Origin: Vitis vinifera
Taxonomy: Eukaryota > Streptophyta > Magnoliopsida > Vitales > Vitaceae
NCBI RefSeq assembly: GCF_030704535.1
Contig: NC_081813.1
Location: 838,501-902,500 of the forward strand
Direction of reading: 5' to 3'
Length of the DNA stretch: 64,000 nt
The translations under genes and the position numbers were made by a program. The notes under the pieces are model-generated. The model had not been told where the DNA came from, ran no database searches, and saw only the letters and a list, made by a program, of their open reading frames with translations. Position 1 is the stretch's first letter; every line of letters starts with the position of its first letter. Shown one piece after another: positions 60,212-64,000 of the stretch.

Positions 60212-62039
60212 AGTTCGAAACGATTTGCCCCTATTTTCTCACACTTTCTCGCCCATAGAATCTCGGAAAAAACAAAAGTTCAAATCTTTTTCCACGAATT
60301 GAACTGAACGGAGAGATTAATTGCGATTTTCAGAGAGATCTGCGAGAACTGACCTCCGAATCACAGAGAAGAAGAACGACGACAGGCTCGATCGTCAATG
60401 TGAAGTGTGGGAAACTAGGGTTTTGGGAGTGTGTTTTGTGTTGAGAAAACAAACCCTAGAACCGGTTTGTTTTGTTTTTATAGTTTTTTGTTTTGTGGAA
60501 ACAAAAGTGGGTGTTTTTCGGCAACAGATGGTGTGGAAGAGGAAGGAGAGACCTCGGTAATGGTTATCTGCACTCGGTTCCAAGATAGCAATCTGTGGAC
60601 CCTACTAATGGACGGAGGCAAGTGGCGGAGGATGAGATTCACCCAATAATTACAAGCCACGTGGTGTGCTTGATCTTGTTTTTTAAAAATCTTAACACCT
60701 GATCGACATTGGGAAACCCAAAATGACTATAACGCCTCCCACTCAGTTGAAATTTTAAGAATTAAGTACAAGGGTGTTTTCGTAAACTGACAATGAGTTG
60801 CCTGGCCCTCAATCAATATAGTAGGATTGGGGCCGTTACGCCCATAATGGAATTCAGCCCAAATGAAGTTGAATCGGGCCGAATATTTCGGGATATTAAC
60901 CCATTATCCACCTACTAAAAGCGCATGCATCAGCGAATTTGAAACGTAGACTATTAGTCAGCGCCCATGACGGTTAACGTAACATTTTTAAAATAATATT
61001 TTAAGTACATTTTATTTTTTAGAAAATTCCTTTTTTTTAATTTAAAAATTTTAAACAACATTTTATTGTGACCATTTGCTTTTTAATTAATAAATAATTA
61101 AATTATTTAAAATCATATTTTAATGTAAAATCTTTCAAATTTTGATAATTTAATATCAACGTTGTTATTAAACTATGTTTGGTTCCAAAAAATTTGATAG
61201 AAAGAAAATAAAGAAAAAAAATGGTAAAAAATTAAATAAAGTTTATAAAATTGTTTTATGTTTTATTGTGCATGAAATAGGTTAAAGGAAAAAACTATGT
61301 TAGTCAAGAATGTATTTTTTGCAAATTTTTTTCATTTTTATTTACCTTAAGTTTGGTTTTTGGAAGTTTTGAGGGAAAGAAAATATATAAAAAATAAATT
61401 TAAACTTAATAAATTATTTTTAAATGCTTCTTTAAACTCATTTAACTTATTTTTATTGTTTTATATAAAAATTAAATAATTTTGAAAATATATTAGTTTT
61501 TAATTAATTTTAATTATATTTTACTTTCTTTTAAATTTTTATGGTAAGTTAAACATAAGAAAAATATTTTTTAATATTTTGAAGAAAAATATTAAAAAAT
61601 AAATTTTCATGTTTGGTTTCCTTATGAAAAATATTAAAAAATTAAATACAATTAAAATTAGTTAGAAATTTGTATATTTTAAATTATTTAATATTTACAT
61701 AAAAAAAAAAAGTGAAATAGGCTTAAATAATATAAAAATATTTTATTAACTTTAAAAAAAAATTATTCGTCTTTTACTTATATTTTTCCTTTTTATTTTA
61801 TTTTCCTTCCATATTTCTTCATATTTTCAAGTAATTAAATATAATTTAAAGGAAAAGTGTCCATAAAAGAAATAAAAAAAATAGAGAAAAAAAAAAAGAA
61901 AAGTAAAAGATAAATTTTATATACTTCTTTAAATTCATTTAACTTTTCTAAATATCTTATTATAAATCAAATATGAAAAAAATCATTTTTTTAATATTTT
62001 TTTCTTTTTTCTTTATATTTCCCATGAAACCAAAGTTTG
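60212..62039. other. Exportin-T 5' flank and AT-rich repeats
   Basis: The exportin-T leader and promoter should lie in about 60212-60700; no TATA box is obvious, and a CACGTG G-box sits at 60658-60663. From 61174 to about 62035 the DNA is made of three or so overlapping copies of the AT-rich TGTTTGGTT-type repeat family in both orientations. The frames at 60321-60660 are short and unsupported. Confidence 0.5.
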
Positions 62040-62985
62040 GTTAATCTCGGTTTTGATGATAACAAAACAATATTTATAACTAATGATTATATTTTAAGTA
62101 TAATTAGGCAAGACGATTTCTAAAGTGACAATTATAAAGACAAATCAAGTCAATGAGAAATCATGAAGAAGAAGATTACCTCAAAGAGAAGTGTTTTTCA
62201 AGGCCCAAACTTCATAAGATCTCTTTGTAAGATTGTTGGTGTACTACGATTTTCATGCATTACATTATTTACTTATGCACCAAAATCATCAAAGAGTTAT
62301 TTTGTTTTAAATTTTTTAAAATTTGATGATTTCATGTTTTCAACTAAAACATTATGTCAAATGTTTTTCAAATTTACTTAAAATGTTTTAAGTTAAAAAA
62401 AAAAAAAAAAAGTTGATTGTTCAACCAAAAACGGCTTAACCGGTTGAACCGGATGAGCAATCGATCGACCCTCAACTCAACCGGTCTAGGAGCAGGTCGA
62501 CCCCTAGTTCAACCAGTCAATTGTGTGAATAGTAATCGATCGACCCCTAGTTCAACCGATCGAGGGGTACAAAAAACATTCTCTCTCTTCCAGAATGGTT
62601 GTTCAATCGGGTGAAGAACTGATCGACCCTCACCTCAACCAGTTAAGGTTCGGTCAAGGTCTAACAATCACCTGTCGAGGATTGAATGTTAACGGCTAGT
62701 CAGCCGGTCGAACCCCCAATGACTAGTTTGACTTCTTTTTTTTCTATAAAAAGGCTTCAATCTTCATTGTTTCATAAACTTAACCTTCCCAAACCTTTCT
62801 TGAATATATCTGAGACTTGGAAGAATGTTTTTTAGTACACCATTGTTCTAAAACTTGCATATCTTTGGTGTACCATTCAATCTTAATTTTTTTGTATCAT
62901 TTGAGCATAAAGTTTTGTACTAGAATTTTGTAAAATTATTTGTATATCTTTGAGAGTAAGAATATAAGTGTGAAGTATCACTTAG
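62040..62985 (+). repeat. LTR-like retrotransposon fragment
   Basis: It opens with GGTTTTGATGATAACAAAAC, a word I associate with LTR starts of plant copia elements. It holds repeated CCGGTTGAACC/GATCGACCC words (62430-62720) and then a TATA box, CTATAAAAAGGC, near 62745. No partner LTR or coding region is in the window, so the boundaries and class are uncertain. Confidence 0.4.
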
Positions 62986-63232
62986 GGATAGGAATGGCAA
63001 CGGGCGGGTTTGGGACGGGTCACCCCTATCCCATTCCCGTCCCAAAATATTTAGTTATTTCTCAACTCGTCCCAAAGCCAGGGGAGGGCGGGGCGGGGCG
63101 GGGCATTCCCATCCCCGTTATAGAGTTAAAATTAAAATCCCATCCCCGGCCCGTCCCGACCCAGGTATGTGTTGTCGGGGCGGGGCGGGGCGGGGCGGGT
63201 CGGGGCTTGGCTGGGCTGGGCTGGGTTGGGTT
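62986..63232. repeat. G-rich transposon-like repeat with GGGGC runs
   Basis: The left end GGATAGGAATGGCAACGGGC is followed by alternating CCCATCCC/GGGGC blocks, including GGGGCGGGGCGGGGC-type runs at about 63087-63105 and 63177-63205 that decay into GGGCT/GGGTT repeats. It ends exactly where homology of the neighbouring AARE copy stops. Similar G-rich ends occur in plant DNA transposons, but I cannot name the family. Confidence 0.5.
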
Positions 63233-64000
63233 GGGCTGAACCTTGGAAAGAAAGCACTACTAATGCTTTGAGTTAGATTAACCACAGTTGAATCTTCATT
63301 TACATTGCTGCTGGAATGTATTAAGAAAGTAAAAATTACATCAAAGTTGAAGTTTGTTTGCATAGTCTTCAACACACAATAAGTGTTGATGAGTAGAAAG
63401 ATAAACAAATCATAACATATCAATCAAAGCAAGTAACCCACTTGGACTGAAGTTCGTTGGCTTTTGATTCACAAAATGGAGCCCTGACTGCATACAAGGC
63501 ACAGGGCCGATTGTAGCAATACTTAATGCCAAGCTTCCTTGTCTTTGATGACCACCCAACAAAAACCAAATATTGAGAGAAGCCTTCAGCCAATGGAGCC
63601 CATATAACTTGTCCTATACTCAAGGATTTGCTAATTCCTTCAACAGCATGCACCTCGCCACTGTATATCACAAGGAAGTTAAAATTAAACATCTAATCCA
63701 AAACCTAAGCCTCTCTGTCCTATCATAGCATTATCATGAGCAGAAACTAGTATATTTGGACCTCTCAATATTGATGACAAAAAGTGCAGGCTGCCTTTTC
63801 CCAGCATAAGTTTCCCCCCAATGCTCCTCTCATTCTCCTAGACCTTTCCAGCTGCCAGACTCCTTGTCTGCAGAATCTCCTTTCTTATAGCCCAAACCAC
63901 CAAATGTGGGCTTGGAGGGAGATGGCTCTTCAGCAACATAAGCAATTAGAGTTTCATCACAGCATTGGCTTGCAAGATGTCCAGACTCTTTACAGTTCCA
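63233..64000 (-). pseudogene. AARE: Acylamino-acid-releasing enzyme (AARE) pseudogene fragment, runs off the right edge
   Basis: AARE removes N-acylated residues from peptides. The minus strand shows three exons of its N-terminal propeller region: 63958-63762 (IAYVAEEPSPSKPTF; AGKRQPALFVINIE), 63660-63442 (SGEVHAVEGISKSLSIGQV; KLGIKYCYNRPCALYAV) and 63310-63233 (SSAFFPRFSP). Introns are GT-AG and phases fit. An in-frame TGA at 63830-63832 replaces the Trp of the expected GEWEE motif. Homology stops after PRFSP, where a G-rich repeat begins, and no hydrolase domain follows. Before GATGAAACTC the exon reads WNCKESGHLASQC, which is not AARE but a CCHC zinc knuckle. This is a dead and possibly chimeric copy. 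A genuine gene with assembly errors is unlikely given the truncation. Confidence 0.85.
63962..64000 (-). pseudogene. CCHC zinc-knuckle fragment joined to the AARE copy
   Basis: The 13 codons at the window edge read WNCKESGHLASQC, missing only the first Cys (outside the window) of a C-x2-C-x4-H-x4-C knuckle. The wording is like plant GIS2/CNBP-type zinc-knuckle proteins. It continues in frame into AARE codons. The rest lies beyond the window. Confidence 0.55.

Noticed and set aside
60321..60660. Possible divergent small gene upstream of exportin-T
   Set aside because: Overlapping frames on both strands without domains; this is promoter and leader sequence.
1..64000. tRNA, rRNA or snoRNA genes
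   Set aside because: No A-box/B-box pair with a cloverleaf and no rRNA or C/D-box core was recognised by eye; a tRNAscan or Rfam search would be decisive.
63233..64000. AARE fragment as an intact gene
   Set aside because: An in-frame TGA, loss of homology after PRFSP at a G-rich repeat and the foreign zinc-knuckle start all argue for a pseudogene.

Overview
This is a plant nuclear window. Genes are split by short, AT-rich GT-AG introns and separated by long AT-rich intergenic DNA full of retrotransposon and MITE remains. The encoded proteins (13-lipoxygenase, CYP92A-type P450, RLCK-VII kinase, MORF editing factor, exportin-T) are typical of a core eudicot. The protein style and repeat families look grapevine-like (Vitis), but that species call is inference and no database was searched.

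Layout. 1-5.0 kb is AT-rich intergenic DNA. 5292-9676 (+) is a complete 8-exon chloroplast-type lipoxygenase (916 aa). 10878-14784 is a 3.9 kb TG...CA element with a 6-bp target duplication and no retroviral proteins, probably a solo or non-autonomous large LTR; it carries a degenerate tandem array. 22695-25214 (+) is a two-exon CYP92A-like P450 (511 aa). 26359-31270 (-) is a complete but dead Ty1/copia element with 248-bp LTRs, PBS and polypurine tract. 34341-36966 (+) is a short four-exon MORF/RIP organelle RNA-editing factor (212 aa). 39011-40740 (-) is a five-exon RLCK-VII kinase (440 aa). 40.9-48.3 kb is intergenic and contains a degenerate tandem duplication. 48361-60211 (-) is a 13-exon exportin-T (PAUSED) gene (989 aa). 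62-64 kb holds LTR-like and G-rich repeats and then the 3' part of a dead acylamino-acid-releasing-enzyme copy (-) that runs off the right edge.

All five intact genes could be spliced by hand with GT-AG introns that keep phase and rebuild full family-length proteins. They do not form a pathway cluster: oxylipin synthesis, a specialised-metabolism P450, organelle RNA editing, immune-type signalling and tRNA export sit side by side by ordinary eukaryotic gene order.

The most informative structure is transposon archaeology. Intron 7 of exportin-T (5.6 kb) holds four separable insertions, three of them LINE 3' fragments with readable target duplications and one a terminal-inverted-repeat element. 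At two points the duplications show one insertion landing in or beside the target site of another. A further LINE fragment lies in intron 4. At the right edge the dead AARE copy appears joined to a CCHC zinc-knuckle fragment and is cut off by a G-rich repeat. I found no convincing new biochemical system, CRISPR array, rRNA or tRNA gene.
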